From NCBI GenBank assembly GCA_026710965.1, contig JAPOQB010000272.1, positions 1 through 64,000 of the forward strand: a DNA stretch of 64,000 nt, read 5' to 3'. The DNA is from Deltaproteobacteria bacterium (GTDB taxonomy: Bacteria > Desulfobacterota > Binatia > UBA9968 > JAJDTQ01). The first letter of the stretch is position 1; every line of letters begins with the position of its first letter. Positions 17,378-27,483 of the stretch are shown here, one piece after another. Both the position numbers and the translations under genes were made by a program. The notes under the pieces were generated by a model that saw only the letters and a list, made by a program, of their open reading frames with translations, ran no database searches and was not told the DNA's origin.

Positions 17378-18595
17378 ATGCGAACAATCGATATACCGAG
17401 CTACATTACCCGTCCGATCTACGTCGAAAGGATGAACCCGCTGGTCGGGATGGACGTGATCAAGGTGCTCGTAGGGCAGCGGCGGGTGGGCAAGAGCTAC
17501 CTGCTCTACCACGTCGTCGACATGATCAAGGAGCGCGATCCAGCGTGTCCCATCCTGTACATCAACAAGGAGTTGACCGCGTTCGACGACATCCGCACCC
17601 ACGCCGACCTCCTCGACGTCGCCGGCAGGCAGCTTGGATCATCGGGGCGGGGCTGTATCCTGATCGACGAGGTGCAGGAAATCGACAACTGGCCACGCGC
17701 ACTGCGAAGCCTCGCGGCGGAGAAGCGGTTCGACATCTACTGCACGGGCAGCAACGCCGAGATGCTGTCCGGCGACATCGCCACCCTGCTGGCCGGACGC
17801 GCTATCGAAGTGCCGGTGCGGGGTCTGTCCTATGGGGAGTTTCTGGCATTCCATCGGCTCGAAGAGAGCGATGAGTCGCTGCAGCGCTACCTGCGTTACG
17901 GCGGACTCCCCCACCTGGTCGATCTGGAACTGACCGACCGCGTCGTCTACGAGTATCTCGGCAACCTCTACCACGTCATCCTGTTCAAGGATGTCGTTGC
18001 CCGGTACCGGATTCGCAACTTCGACTTCCTGGAGCGGCTGGTCCGATTCCTGGCAGACAGCGTCGGCAGCCTGGTCACCGCCAAGCGGATCAGCGACTAC
18101 CTGAAATCGCAGCGGGTACGAATCTCGCCCAATGCGGTGCTGGACTACCTGGCGCACCTGTGCCACGCCTGCTTCCTTGCCAAGATCCACCGCGCGGACG
18201 TGATCGGGCGGCGCATCTTCGCGATCGGCGAGAAGTATTACTTCGAGGACCTGGGGCTGCGCCACGCCGTCAAGCCGTTCGTGCAGCAAGACATCGGGAA
18301 GGTGCTCGAGAACCTGGTCTACCATCACCTGCGCGTATGCGGCTGGCAGGTAACCACCGGCCGCCTCGACCGCCGCGAGATCGACTTCGTGGCAACCCGT
18401 CCGGGGGAAACCCTGTACGTCCAGGTTGCCTATCTCCTGGCCGACGAGGCGACCCACGCCCGCGAACTCGGCAACCTGCTTGCGATACCGGACAACTACC
18501 CCAAGATGGTCGTTTCGATGGATCCCGTCATCGGCGCCGGCCACAAGGGCATTCGCCACCTTCACATCCGCGAGTTCCTGCTGACCGCCTGGTAG
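17378..18595 (+). CDS. AAA ATPase with DUF4143 domain
   Basis: A 405-residue protein with an N-terminal P-loop ATPase (GQRRVGKS, residues 33-40) and Walker B in GCILIDEVQEIDNWPRAL. The rest is the DUF4143 region with the nuclease-like motif RREIDFVAT near residue 335. The ATG at 17378 follows GGGGA by 5 nt. Such ATPases are widespread single-gene, often horizontally moved accessory genes of unknown role. It stands alone, convergent with the epimerase gene 33 nt downstream. Confidence 0.88.
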   Translation: MRTIDIPSYITRPIYVERMNPLVGMDVIKVLVGQRRVGKSYLLYHVVDMIKERDPACPILYINKELTAFDDIRTHADLLDVAGRQLGSSGRGCILIDEVQEIDNWPRALRSLAAEKRFDIYCTGSNAEMLSGDIATLLAGRAIEVPVRGLSYGEFLAFHRLEESDESLQRYLRYGGLPHLVDLELTDRVVYEYLGNLYHVILFKDVVARYRIRNFDFLERLVRFLADSVGSLVTAKRISDYLKSQRVRISPNAVLDYLAHLCHACFLAKIHRADVIGRRIFAIGEKYYFEDLGLRHAVKPFVQQDIGKVLENLVYHHLRVCGWQVTTGRLDRREIDFVATRPGETLYVQVAYLLADEATHARELGNLLAIPDNYPKMVVSMDPVIGAGHKGIRHLHIREFLLTAW

Positions 18596-18628
18596 CGCGT
18601 CGGAGCGCGCCGCCTTGGACGCCGCAGG

Positions 18629-19669
18629 TCAGTGAACGAGGTTGGCCAGGGAGCCGGTGGCCTTCTGCCACGCGTCAATGATCCGATCGTAGAAGGGAAA
18701 GTCGTCGCTGCTCTCGAGCTGGCCATGGGCCTCCAGCCACTCGACCGTCCGGCGGGCGCCCTGCACCCACGGGACGGTTACGCGAAAGCCGAGATCCCGT
18801 CTGGCCGCCGTGTTGTCGAACAGGTTGTTGTAGCTGAAGTTCACCTCCGTAAACATGGCCTGCTCCGGCGCCATGCGCACCAGCGCGCCGGTGGGGATGT
18901 AGACAAACTCCGGCGGTTCGGCGCCGATCGCCGCGGCGATGCCCCGATGATACCCTTCCCACGTCAGCCACTCCTCGCCGGCCACGTGATACCCGCGCCC
19001 ATAGGCGTTCTCGTTGCCGACGGCGCCGGCGAAGGCTACCGCCACGTCGTCCCGGTGGCAGGTGGGCCAGAAAGACCTCCCGTTGCCGTGCACGATGATG
19101 GGCTGCCCCTTCCTCAAGCGGTCCACGTGATAGTTTCCTCGGCCGAGCGCATGCAGGAGATTGTTTCCGCCTTCGCCGTAGGTGTGCCCCGGACGGATGC
19201 TGGTCACTGCCAGGTCGCCGCGCTCGTGGGCGGCAAACAGCAGTTCTTCGCACCGCGCCTTGTGGTAGCCGTACATGAACTTCTTCGAGGGCAGCTTCTC
19301 GGCGGCCTCGGTGATCGGATAGGCCGCGGCGGGCTTGGTATAGACATCGACCGTGCTGCAAAAGACGTACTGCCCCGTGCGGCCCTTGAACGCACGAATG
19401 GCGCTTTCCGCCTCGTCAGGCAGATAGCAAACCATGTCGATCACGCAATCGAACGTGCCGGCCTCCGCCATCTGATTCTCGAACGCGGCGAACGCTTTGC
19501 GGTCGCCGCCGATCGTCGTGCAGACGCCCGCAACCTGCGACGGGGTTCGGCCTCGGTTGTAGAGAACAACCTCGTACCCTTGCTCGATCAGTGCGCGGCT
19601 GATTCCGGTGCTGATGATGCCGGTGCCGCCGATTACGAGAACACGCTCTGCGGGGTGCTTTTGCGGCAT
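18629..19669 (-). CDS. NAD-dependent epimerase/dehydratase family protein
   Basis: A 346-residue extended short-chain dehydrogenase. The nucleotide site is VLVIGGTGIISTGISRALI near the N-terminus and a YHKAR-type Tyr-x-x-x-Arg (YGYHKARCEE) replaces the usual YxxxK; relatives with this change exist among RNA-binding-type epimerases, so catalysis may differ. The ATG at 19669 starts 2 nt before the end of spacing with the previous gene (stop at 19672), marking it as last gene of the minus-strand operon that begins at 23897. It probably modifies a sugar imported by that operon's transporter. Confidence 0.82.
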   Translation of the reverse strand: MPQKHPAERVLVIGGTGIISTGISRALIEQGYEVVLYNRGRTPSQVAGVCTTIGGDRKAFAAFENQMAEAGTFDCVIDMVCYLPDEAESAIRAFKGRTGQYVFCSTVDVYTKPAAAYPITEAAEKLPSKKFMYGYHKARCEELLFAAHERGDLAVTSIRPGHTYGEGGNNLLHALGRGNYHVDRLRKGQPIIVHGNGRSFWPTCHRDDVAVAFAGAVGNENAYGRGYHVAGEEWLTWEGYHRGIAAAIGAEPPEFVYIPTGALVRMAPEQAMFTEVNFSYNNLFDNTAARRDLGFRVTVPWVQGARRTVEWLEAHGQLESSDDFPFYDRIIDAWQKATGSLANLVH

Positions 19670-19671
19670 CG

Positions 19672-20691
19672 TTACGGCAGCATCCAATCAGCGCGCTGCT
19701 TGAACTCAGCTTGCACCGCGGGTCGCCACCGATACACGGCCGCCTCCCCAAGCGCGTCATCGAACCAGTGATTCGTCTGCGGATTGTCCTGAACGAACTT
19801 TCCGCCCCAGCCGCCTTCGTACGGCTTTTCAGGATCGTTCACGCCGCGAACGGCGCTGACCAAGTGCAGGTAGGAGGGTGTGTCTCCCTCCCATACGCCG
19901 GGCGTTTCGCTGTTCCACCCGCTTCTTGGGTACGTGGCTCCCAAGGGGCCGTGCCCGTTACGCAGGTGCTCATTGGTCCACTTCAAGTCGGACAGCGCTG
20001 TCTCGGAGCCGGAAGAATTCCAGAACATACCCCGGTAGTTCTGCTCCGACAGGATGATGAACAAGCTGGGGAAGGTGTCCAGGAGCCAATCCGTCGAATT
20101 GTCCTGTCGGCAAATCAAGTACAGTCTCAGTTTGCCAAGGAACCTGGTGAACTCTTCCGTGGTTCGCGTGTGCCGTACCTTCCAGATGGCCTGAGCCACC
20201 TCGCATGTCCCACCCCACACACAGACCCAAACCGGTCGCGGGTCGGGCCGGTCAACCACCCGGACGATCGCCTCCGATGCTTCCGTATCTTTTCCTTCAC
20301 CGATCAGAGTGTCGAGCGGCTTTCCGTCCCGGCCGAAGTAGGTCGAACCCCAAGCGCCGTCTAGCCCCTGCCAGGTTATCGCGCGCAGCGCGTCCGCGGT
20401 GGGATACCGGAAGTCATGTCTGGCCAGATTCGGCTGGACTTCTTCATACACGTCGAGGACATCCAGGATGTTCCGTTTTCGCGCTATGTTGGCGAGGCTG
20501 CCCGCGGAAGCGACGAGACCTTCCAGATCGAGGTCGTTGGTGTACAAGAGAAGCCGGATCAACGACTGGACATCATCCGGGTCCGAATACATTTCACGCG
20601 GTTCGCCCTCTTTGTAAGTTGAACCGGGGCGGACGTTGATCGGCGGAAAATCGGTCATCGCGATTATCCGCGGTGCTGATGAGCGACTCAC
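19672..20691 (-). CDS. DUF1593 nucleoside-hydrolase-like protein
   Basis: A 339-residue protein matching the DUF1593 pattern, a fold related to nucleoside hydrolases. The N-terminal block RIIAMTDFPPINV, followed by a MYSDPDDVQSLIRLLLYTND segment, supplies the acidic calcium-binding cluster. The GTG start at 20691 lies 1 nt after the upstream permease stop; a Met 11 codons later is an alternative. No signal peptide is visible with this start. Its place between transporter genes and an epimerase suggests it cleaves an N- or O-glycosidic bond in the imported substrate. That role is inferred. Confidence 0.8.
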   Translation of the reverse strand: MSRSSAPRIIAMTDFPPINVRPGSTYKEGEPREMYSDPDDVQSLIRLLLYTNDLDLEGLVASAGSLANIARKRNILDVLDVYEEVQPNLARHDFRYPTADALRAITWQGLDGAWGSTYFGRDGKPLDTLIGEGKDTEASEAIVRVVDRPDPRPVWVCVWGGTCEVAQAIWKVRHTRTTEEFTRFLGKLRLYLICRQDNSTDWLLDTFPSLFIILSEQNYRGMFWNSSGSETALSDLKWTNEHLRNGHGPLGATYPRSGWNSETPGVWEGDTPSYLHLVSAVRGVNDPEKPYEGGWGGKFVQDNPQTNHWFDDALGEAAVYRWRPAVQAEFKQRADWMLP

Positions 20692-20692
20692 C

Positions 20693-21538
20693 CTACCCCT
20701 TCACACCGGTCATTGCGATGCCACTCGTGAGGTGCCGCTGGAACATCAGATAGATGATCAGCGTCGGCAGGCTGACCATGGTGGCCGCCGCCATCAGCGG
20801 GCCAAACTCACCAATGAGGCGTTGCTGAAGCAAACCAAGACCCAGTTGCAGAGTAAACTGATGCGGCTTGGTGAGGTAAATCAGTGGATAGACGTACTGA
20901 TTCCAGACCATGAAGGTCGAAAAAATCGACATTGTGACGACGCCAGCCTTGGCAAGTGGCAGCACAATCTTGACGAACATCCAGATATAGCCCATGCCAT
21001 CTACCTTTGCCGCATCGAAGTAGTCGTTGGGAATGGTGCCGATGAACTGACGCATCATGAAGGTCTGAAAGCCCTGCCCGATAATCAGCAAGATTACCGG
21101 AATGTAGGTGCCGGTGAGGCCCCAGCTCGTCATCATGAGGAAGCGCGGTATCATGTCTACTTCGGTTGGCACGATCAATCCGGCCACAATCAAAAGGAAG
21201 CAGAAGGTGCGCAACGGCCAGCGCATTTTGGCAAACGCAAATCCGCCCAGCGAGCTTACCATTACCAGCAGGAACACGCTCACTGCCGTGATCCAGAAGC
21301 TGTTTGCAAACATCGGCAGCCAGTTCAACTCGTTCCACATGGTCACGTAGTTTTCGAAAACCCAACGCTCCGGCAGAAGCGTCGGCGGAAAGCGCACGAT
21401 ATCGGAGGGCACCTTGAACGACGTCGTGACCATCCACACGAACGGCCCAACAAAGAAGAACAGAAACGCCACGCAGATAAGAAGCCACAAGAAGTGACTG
21501 ATACGCCTCTGTATCAAGTAAACGCTGTTTCGATACAT
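20693..21538 (-). CDS. sugar ABC transporter permease (MalG-type)
   Basis: A 281-residue permease of the second sugar ABC system. Six hydrophobic segments are visible, with the EAA-type loop DAAKVDGMGYIWMFVKIVLPL and the family ending GIAMTGVKG. It lies 15 nt after the MalF-type gene and 1 nt before the DUF1593 gene. Confidence 0.9.
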   Translation of the reverse strand: MYRNSVYLIQRRISHFLWLLICVAFLFFFVGPFVWMVTTSFKVPSDIVRFPPTLLPERWVFENYVTMWNELNWLPMFANSFWITAVSVFLLVMVSSLGGFAFAKMRWPLRTFCFLLIVAGLIVPTEVDMIPRFLMMTSWGLTGTYIPVILLIIGQGFQTFMMRQFIGTIPNDYFDAAKVDGMGYIWMFVKIVLPLAKAGVVTMSIFSTFMVWNQYVYPLIYLTKPHQFTLQLGLGLLQQRLIGEFGPLMAAATMVSLPTLIIYLMFQRHLTSGIAMTGVKG

Positions 21539-21553
21539 AGCCTATCCCCGTTC

Positions 21554-22480
21554 CTACTTTTCGTACGACTCGGGCAGCACCTTGTACTGAACCACGGTAA
21601 TGAGAAGCACAATGAAAAAGAATATCGCGGCCTGTGCCGACGCGCGTCCCCAGCGGGCAAACTGAAATGCCTGCTCGTAGATCTGAAATGAAACGGTCGT
21701 AGTGGAGTTCAGTGGACCACCTCCAGTGAGCAGCAGGATCGGCTCAAACAGCCGCATCGAGAGGATGGTCGAGGTGATTACCACGAAGTAAATGGTAGGC
21801 ATGAGCAATGGGATCGTGATTCGCCAGAACATCCGCCACGAACCGGCGCCGTCCACGGTGGCGGACTCATAAAGCTCGCCGGGGATGTTCTTGATGGCAG
21901 CGAGGAAGATGAGCATGTTGAGGCCGACATTCCAGAATCCCAGCACCGCCACCGAGGCGAGCGCCGTGTTCGGGTGATAGAACCACTCGAATGTTGGGAG
22001 ACCGAGAGATGACAGGGTAACGTTTGCCAAGCCGTAGTTGTTCGGGCTCAGGACCCAAGACCAAACCTGTACGGCCGCCACGATGGAGACGACCACCGGC
22101 GTGTAGTAGGCTACCCGGAAGATGGCCTTGCCGGCGTACTCCTTGGAGACCAGCATGCCCAAAACGATGCCCAGTACGACAGTGCCGGGCACATACATGG
22201 CCGCATACAGAAAGGTATTCAGGAATCCGCGAATTGCGTATTCGTTGCGCAGCACAAAGAGGTAATTGCCCAACCCGTAGAACTTTTGAAGCGGGTCCAG
22301 TAGTGATCCTCGATAGAGACTGAGACCGATAGAATACAGAACCGGGTAGTACTTGAAGATAACGAGGTGCAGAACAACGGGCGCCGCGAAAAGGATTCCA
22401 AACAGCATTTCCTGGCGCCTCGCGGTGAGCCCCGAACGTTGCTCCGCTACCAGCGCCGTCTGACTGACTCCGCTTCCCAC
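21554..22480 (-). CDS. sugar ABC transporter permease (MalF-type)
   Basis: A 308-residue permease, partner of the MalG-type protein. The GTG start at 22480 has AAAGGAG about 8 nt upstream. The ATPase-contact loop reads YESATVDGAGSWRMFWRITIP. It is separated from the binding-protein gene by a strong hairpin (22506-22538), which probably lowers permease output relative to the binding protein. No ATPase gene is present in the operon. Confidence 0.9.
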   Translation of the reverse strand: MGSGVSQTALVAEQRSGLTARRQEMLFGILFAAPVVLHLVIFKYYPVLYSIGLSLYRGSLLDPLQKFYGLGNYLFVLRNEYAIRGFLNTFLYAAMYVPGTVVLGIVLGMLVSKEYAGKAIFRVAYYTPVVVSIVAAVQVWSWVLSPNNYGLANVTLSSLGLPTFEWFYHPNTALASVAVLGFWNVGLNMLIFLAAIKNIPGELYESATVDGAGSWRMFWRITIPLLMPTIYFVVITSTILSMRLFEPILLLTGGGPLNSTTTVSFQIYEQAFQFARWGRASAQAAIFFFIVLLITVVQYKVLPESYEK

Positions 22481-22505
22481 TGGTCAATCTCCTTTCCGAA
22501 AGAAA

Positions 22506-22538
22506 GCGCCTGCCCGCGATGTGTACGCGGGCAGGCGC
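22506..22538 (-). terminator. strong intercistronic hairpin / attenuator
   Basis: A perfect 13-bp stem, GCGCCTGCCCGCG (22506-22518) with CGCGGGCAGGCGC (22526-22538), around a 7-nt loop. On the minus strand it is followed by a pyrimidine-rich TTTCTTTC. It lies between the binding-protein stop (22572) and the permease start (22480), so it is best read as a partial terminator or RNA-stabilising element. Confidence 0.75.
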
Positions 22539-22571
22539 CGGTTTCCATTATCTCACTGGCAGGCGAGATAC

Positions 22572-23897
22572 CTACCAGACCAACTCCTGAATCGAGATGA
22601 ACTCGTCCAACTCCTGGCGATTCTCGCTGAACACACGCGCGGCATGCTCCTTGAAGTTCTCTACCGACTCGCGCGGAGTCATACGACCAAGGAGCACATT
22701 TTCCACCACGGCAGGCTCTTGTGAGCGTACGTCAAGGCGCGCCGGGAAGACGTGAAACCGCCGCACCGGGCTCTTCAGCAGGTGATCCACCATCGCCGCG
22801 TAGGTGGGATCGTTTCGGTACCGATCCAAATTTTCGGCGTATGCGGGATAGCCGGTGTTGATGATCGCGTAGTCCGATGCCTTGTTCTCCACCAGCCACT
22901 TCATGAACAGGTAGCTCTCACGCGGATCCGCCGAGTTGAACATGACGTGCAGTCCGTTGTAGCCGGTGCTGATCCGAACCGTGTCCCCGGCCAGCGGCCC
23001 GCGCGGAATCGGAAACAGCCCGATGCGCAGATCGGGATTTATTGACTGCTCGCCCGAGAACCCGCTGGAACCGATCTTCATGGCGATCGTCTCGTTTTCG
23101 AAGCCCTGTTCACCGGCGAGCATCTGTGACGTTCCCGTCCACGTAACCCCGCGCGGGATGGGCATGACCTCCAACTCGTTGACCAGCCGCTCGATCCACG
23201 CCACTCCGCCGATCAACTCTTCCTTGAATGGTGCGTACTCCGACATGTCGTCGTTGTTCCAGTCGCCGCCGTTCGCGAACATCACTTCCTGCAACAGCCA
23301 GTCTACCGAGTCCGCCGTCACGCCCCACTGGACGGTCTCCTCGCCTTCGCGAATTGTCAGCGCCTCCGCCCACTCTTCGAATTCCGCCCAGGTCTGCGGT
23401 GGATCGCTGGCATCGAGGCCAGCCTCTTCGATCAGTCGCGCGTTGTACATCACGGCTCCGAGACCAAAGGATATCGGCAGCGCGATCACCTTGCCGCCGT
23501 AGTTGACCGACCGGCGCGCAGACGGCATGAACGAATCCGAGTCCATCCCGATCTCGTCGTCCAGCACGAATTCCTTCAGGTCGTAGATCGAATCCAGGCC
23601 GAAGAACCACACCGTGTTGTGGTTGTAATGCAGAATGTCCGGCCCCTGACCACCGGCAATCGCCGTCGCCATCGCCTCGTTGCTGTCCGGGCGCTCGACC
23701 AACTTGATTACCGGACCGCTGGACTGAGCGTTGTACTCGTCCACGGCTGCTTGTATGAACGCGACCTCCGGCTGCGAGGCAGCGAACCAGTACGTCAACT
23801 CCTCAGCGCTGGAGCCGGACTCCTCCGCGGCGGATGCAAATGCCATCGCCGCCGTGACCAAAAGCATCAAAACGAATACGATACTTCGTTTGATCAT
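22572..23897 (-). CDS. sugar ABC transporter substrate-binding protein
   Basis: A 441-residue family 1 solute-binding protein. The ATG at 23897 sits 6 nt after AGGAGG. The signal peptide (MIKRSIVFVLMLLVTAAMAFA) is followed by an acidic AAEESGSSAEE stretch, a style common in spirochaete binding proteins. It has a promoter of its own at 23924-23952 and heads a five-gene operon (binding protein, two permeases, DUF1593 protein, epimerase). The ligand is unknown; co-regulated neighbours point to a pentose or nucleoside-like compound. Confidence 0.9.
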   Translation of the reverse strand: MIKRSIVFVLMLLVTAAMAFASAAEESGSSAEELTYWFAASQPEVAFIQAAVDEYNAQSSGPVIKLVERPDSNEAMATAIAGGQGPDILHYNHNTVWFFGLDSIYDLKEFVLDDEIGMDSDSFMPSARRSVNYGGKVIALPISFGLGAVMYNARLIEEAGLDASDPPQTWAEFEEWAEALTIREGEETVQWGVTADSVDWLLQEVMFANGGDWNNDDMSEYAPFKEELIGGVAWIERLVNELEVMPIPRGVTWTGTSQMLAGEQGFENETIAMKIGSSGFSGEQSINPDLRIGLFPIPRGPLAGDTVRISTGYNGLHVMFNSADPRESYLFMKWLVENKASDYAIINTGYPAYAENLDRYRNDPTYAAMVDHLLKSPVRRFHVFPARLDVRSQEPAVVENVLLGRMTPRESVENFKEHAARVFSENRQELDEFISIQELVW

Positions 23898-23923
23898 ACA
23901 CACCTCCTATCGATGTTCGGGTG

Positions 23924-23952
23924 ATCATAGACTCGACTGTTTTCGGTGTCAA
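23924..23952 (-). promoter_or_regulatory. sigma70 promoter of second sugar operon
   Basis: Read on the minus strand: TTGACA (23952-23947), a 17-nt spacer and TATGAT (23929-23924), a near-consensus promoter. Transcription would start around 23917, leaving a leader of about 20 nt that contains the AGGAGG site. The -35 box overlaps the last codons of the upstream kinase gene, so the transporter operon is separately transcribed. Confidence 0.8.
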
Positions 23953-25493
23953 GCGTTTTCTTTGCCATTTGCGCCATTGGCAAACGGCCGCCGTCCCGGA
24001 ATGTCATCCGGACGCAACCTGGCGCGCTGCACGGCTTGCAGCCAGTCCGCGTAGCGTTGTTCCCGCTCGCCGGCGGCCAGCGCGGGCTCGAAGCGGCGTC
24101 GGGCGACCGGAAGCGCGCCGATCTGACCGGTTTCCTGCCACACCCCGGTCGCCAGACCCGCCAGGAACGCCACACCAAGAGCAGACATGTCCTGGTGCGG
24201 CGCCGCCAGCAGCGGAACGCCGATCAGATCGGCAAGGGTCTGCATCAGAAAGTCGCTCTCGCTGCCGCCGCCGTCGAAACGCGGCTGCAGGTCGGCCAGC
24301 GGGGTCCCCACTACCGCGCACGCCGCCTCCAGCACATCGCGCACCTGGAATGCGATGCTCTCTTCGGCGGCCCGGGCAACGTGCGCGCGGGTGGTATCGC
24401 GGCTCATTCCGGCCAGCACGGCAGAGGCGCCATTGTCCCAGTACGGTGCGCCCAACCCGCTGAATGCCGGAACGAGGTACACTCCGCCGCTTCCGGCTAC
24501 CGAACCGGCGAGCCGCTCGATGGTGTCGATGTCGTCGAACAGCTCAAGTCCGTCGATCAGCCATTGGATGGTGTCGCCGGCCGAATGCACGTTGCCCTCG
24601 AGCACGTAGTCGACACGCTCCTCGAGTCCAAACCCGATCGAGCTGACCAACCCGGGGCCGGAATCGCGGACCTGCCCGCCAACGTTCATCATGATCGAGG
24701 AGCCCGTGCCCACGGTTACCTTCACTTCGCCGGGCGAGAAGCAGCGCTGCCCGAACAGAGCGGCGTGCGAGTCCCCGGCGATGCCGGCAATCGGTACCGG
24801 GTCCGGCAACGCGCCGTCCGCGGTTGTCTCGCCGAGCTGCCCGCTCGACGGAACCAGTTCGGGCAGCATCTCGACGGGAATGCCGAAGTGCGCACACAGC
24901 TCGGGGGCCCACCGCCGCTGCCGCAAGTCCAGCAGGAGCGTACGGCTCGCATTGGAGAGGTCGGTGACATGGACGCTGCCGCCCGTGAGCTTCCACACCA
25001 GCCAACTGTCGATGGTGCCGGCGAGCAGCTGGCCCGATTCGGCCTTGGCGCGGGCGCCGGGTACGTGTTCCAGCACCCACCGTATCTTGCTTGCGGAAAA
25101 AAACGGATCCAGAATCAGCCCGGTGCGCTGCCGGAACAGGTCTTCGAGCCCCGCCTCACGCAGTTCGCGGCACGTTTCGGAGCCGCGCATGCATTGCCAC
25201 ACTATTGCCGGGTACACCGGCCGGCCGGTGTTCCGGTCCCAGACCACCGCGGTTTCGCGCTGGTTGGAAATGGCCACGGCGGCGAGCGACCGGGCGTCCA
25301 CCGCGCCCCGAACCAGTTCGCCGATCACTGCGACGACGTTCCGGTAAATCTCCTCTGCATCATGCTCGGCCCAGTCCGGACGCGGGTGATGCTGCCGGTG
25401 AGGCCGCGCCGCCCGCGCCACGACACTGCCCTGCTCGTCGAAAACCACGCCTTTCGTGGACGCGGTGCTCTGGTCGAGGGCCAGGACGTGCAT
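23949..25493 (-). CDS. FGGY-family carbohydrate kinase (glycerol/xylulose kinase-like)
   Basis: A 514-residue sugar or polyol kinase. The N-terminal ATPase-fold motif LALDQSTASTKGVVFDEQG and the FGGY-type blocks NQRETAVVWDRNTGRP and GGGSESDFLMQTLADLIGVP are all present. The overall text is closest to glycerol kinase, but the cluster (isomerase, split transketolase) argues for a pentulose or similar sugar; the substrate is not decided by sequence reading. It begins 6 nt after the isomerase stop. Confidence 0.87.
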   Translation of the reverse strand: MHVLALDQSTASTKGVVFDEQGSVVARAARPHRQHHPRPDWAEHDAEEIYRNVVAVIGELVRGAVDARSLAAVAISNQRETAVVWDRNTGRPVYPAIVWQCMRGSETCRELREAGLEDLFRQRTGLILDPFFSASKIRWVLEHVPGARAKAESGQLLAGTIDSWLVWKLTGGSVHVTDLSNASRTLLLDLRQRRWAPELCAHFGIPVEMLPELVPSSGQLGETTADGALPDPVPIAGIAGDSHAALFGQRCFSPGEVKVTVGTGSSIMMNVGGQVRDSGPGLVSSIGFGLEERVDYVLEGNVHSAGDTIQWLIDGLELFDDIDTIERLAGSVAGSGGVYLVPAFSGLGAPYWDNGASAVLAGMSRDTTRAHVARAAEESIAFQVRDVLEAACAVVGTPLADLQPRFDGGGSESDFLMQTLADLIGVPLLAAPHQDMSALGVAFLAGLATGVWQETGQIGALPVARRRFEPALAAGEREQRYADWLQAVQRARLRPDDIPGRRPFANGANGKENA

Positions 25494-25499
25494 GCCGGC

Positions 25500-26471
<972 letters not shown>

Positions 26472-26499
26472 GTCTCTCCTCCTTGCATGTCGGATTACC

Positions 26500-27483
26500 T
26501 CAATCTTGTGGGCACGCCAGCAGCCGGCGCATCTCGCCGGCGATCCCCCGCGGCGAGATGCCGTAGTGCGACAGGATCTCTTCCTGACTGCCGGTCACCG
26601 TGTACTCGTCCGGAATGCCCATGATCCGAAAGGGCACCTGGACGCCTTCCTGCATCAGCAGCGCCGCACACTGCTCGCCGAGCCCGCCGTGCACCGAGTG
26701 CTCCTCAACGCACACCACGGCGCGCACCGACCGGGCCGCATCCAGAAGCGCGGCGCCGTCGAACGGGCGAATGGAGTGCATGCATAGAACCCGGCACGAG
26801 ACCCCATCCTCCGCGAGGGCCGAACGCGCCGCCATGGCGCGCCACACCGTCTCGCCGGTGGCCACCAGCGCGGCATCCGAGCCCTCCGCGATGCACTCCC
26901 CCCGTCCGATCGAGAACCCGCAGGCGCCCGCCGGCAGATCCGGGACCGGGCGCTTGCCGAATCGCAGGTACAGCGGGCGCGGATGGTGGAGCGCCGCCAA
27001 CACCGCCTCGCGCGTCTGCCGGTTGTCCGCCGGCACCACGATATCGAGGTTGTTCAGGGCCCTGAGCGATGCAAAATCGTTCAGGGAGTGGTGGGTGGAG
27101 CCCAGGGCGCCGTAGCTCACACCCGCACTGATCCCCACCAATACCACCTTGTGGCCGGAGTACGCAACGTCGTTCTTGATTTGCTCCAGCGACCGGGTGG
27201 TGAGAAAGCACGCCGGCGAGACGGCAAATACCGTATGGCCTCCAGCTGCCAGCCCCGCCGCGACGCCGACCAGGTTCTGCTCCGCGATCCCGAGCTCCAC
27301 GATGCGTTCCGGGAGCTCGGCGGCGAACTCCACGAGCCTGCCCGACCCGCGCGAGTCGCTGGTCACCACCAGGACAGTCGGGTCGCGCCGTGCCGCCTCG
27401 AGCAGCGTCTCGGCAAAGACCTCCTGGTTCGGACGGACGGCCGGTGGAGCGGGAGCCCGCCCGCCATTGAGTTGGCTGCTCAA
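26500..27483 (-). CDS. transketolase C-terminal subunit
   Basis: A 327-residue protein covering the pyrimidine-binding and C-terminal domains of a split transketolase. The pyrimidine-domain glutamate lies in ERIVELGIAEQNLVGVAAG, and the C-terminal domain shows CVEEHSVHGGLGEQ. It overlaps the N-terminal subunit gene by 4 nt. Split transketolases are common in sugar-catabolic operons, moving two-carbon units between sugar phosphates; a DXS-like activity is less likely given the context. Confidence 0.9.
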   Translation of the reverse strand: MSSQLNGGRAPAPPAVRPNQEVFAETLLEAARRDPTVLVVTSDSRGSGRLVEFAAELPERIVELGIAEQNLVGVAAGLAAGGHTVFAVSPACFLTTRSLEQIKNDVAYSGHKVVLVGISAGVSYGALGSTHHSLNDFASLRALNNLDIVVPADNRQTREAVLAALHHPRPLYLRFGKRPVPDLPAGACGFSIGRGECIAEGSDAALVATGETVWRAMAARSALAEDGVSCRVLCMHSIRPFDGAALLDAARSVRAVVCVEEHSVHGGLGEQCAALLMQEGVQVPFRIMGIPDEYTVTGSQEEILSHYGISPRGIAGEMRRLLACPQD

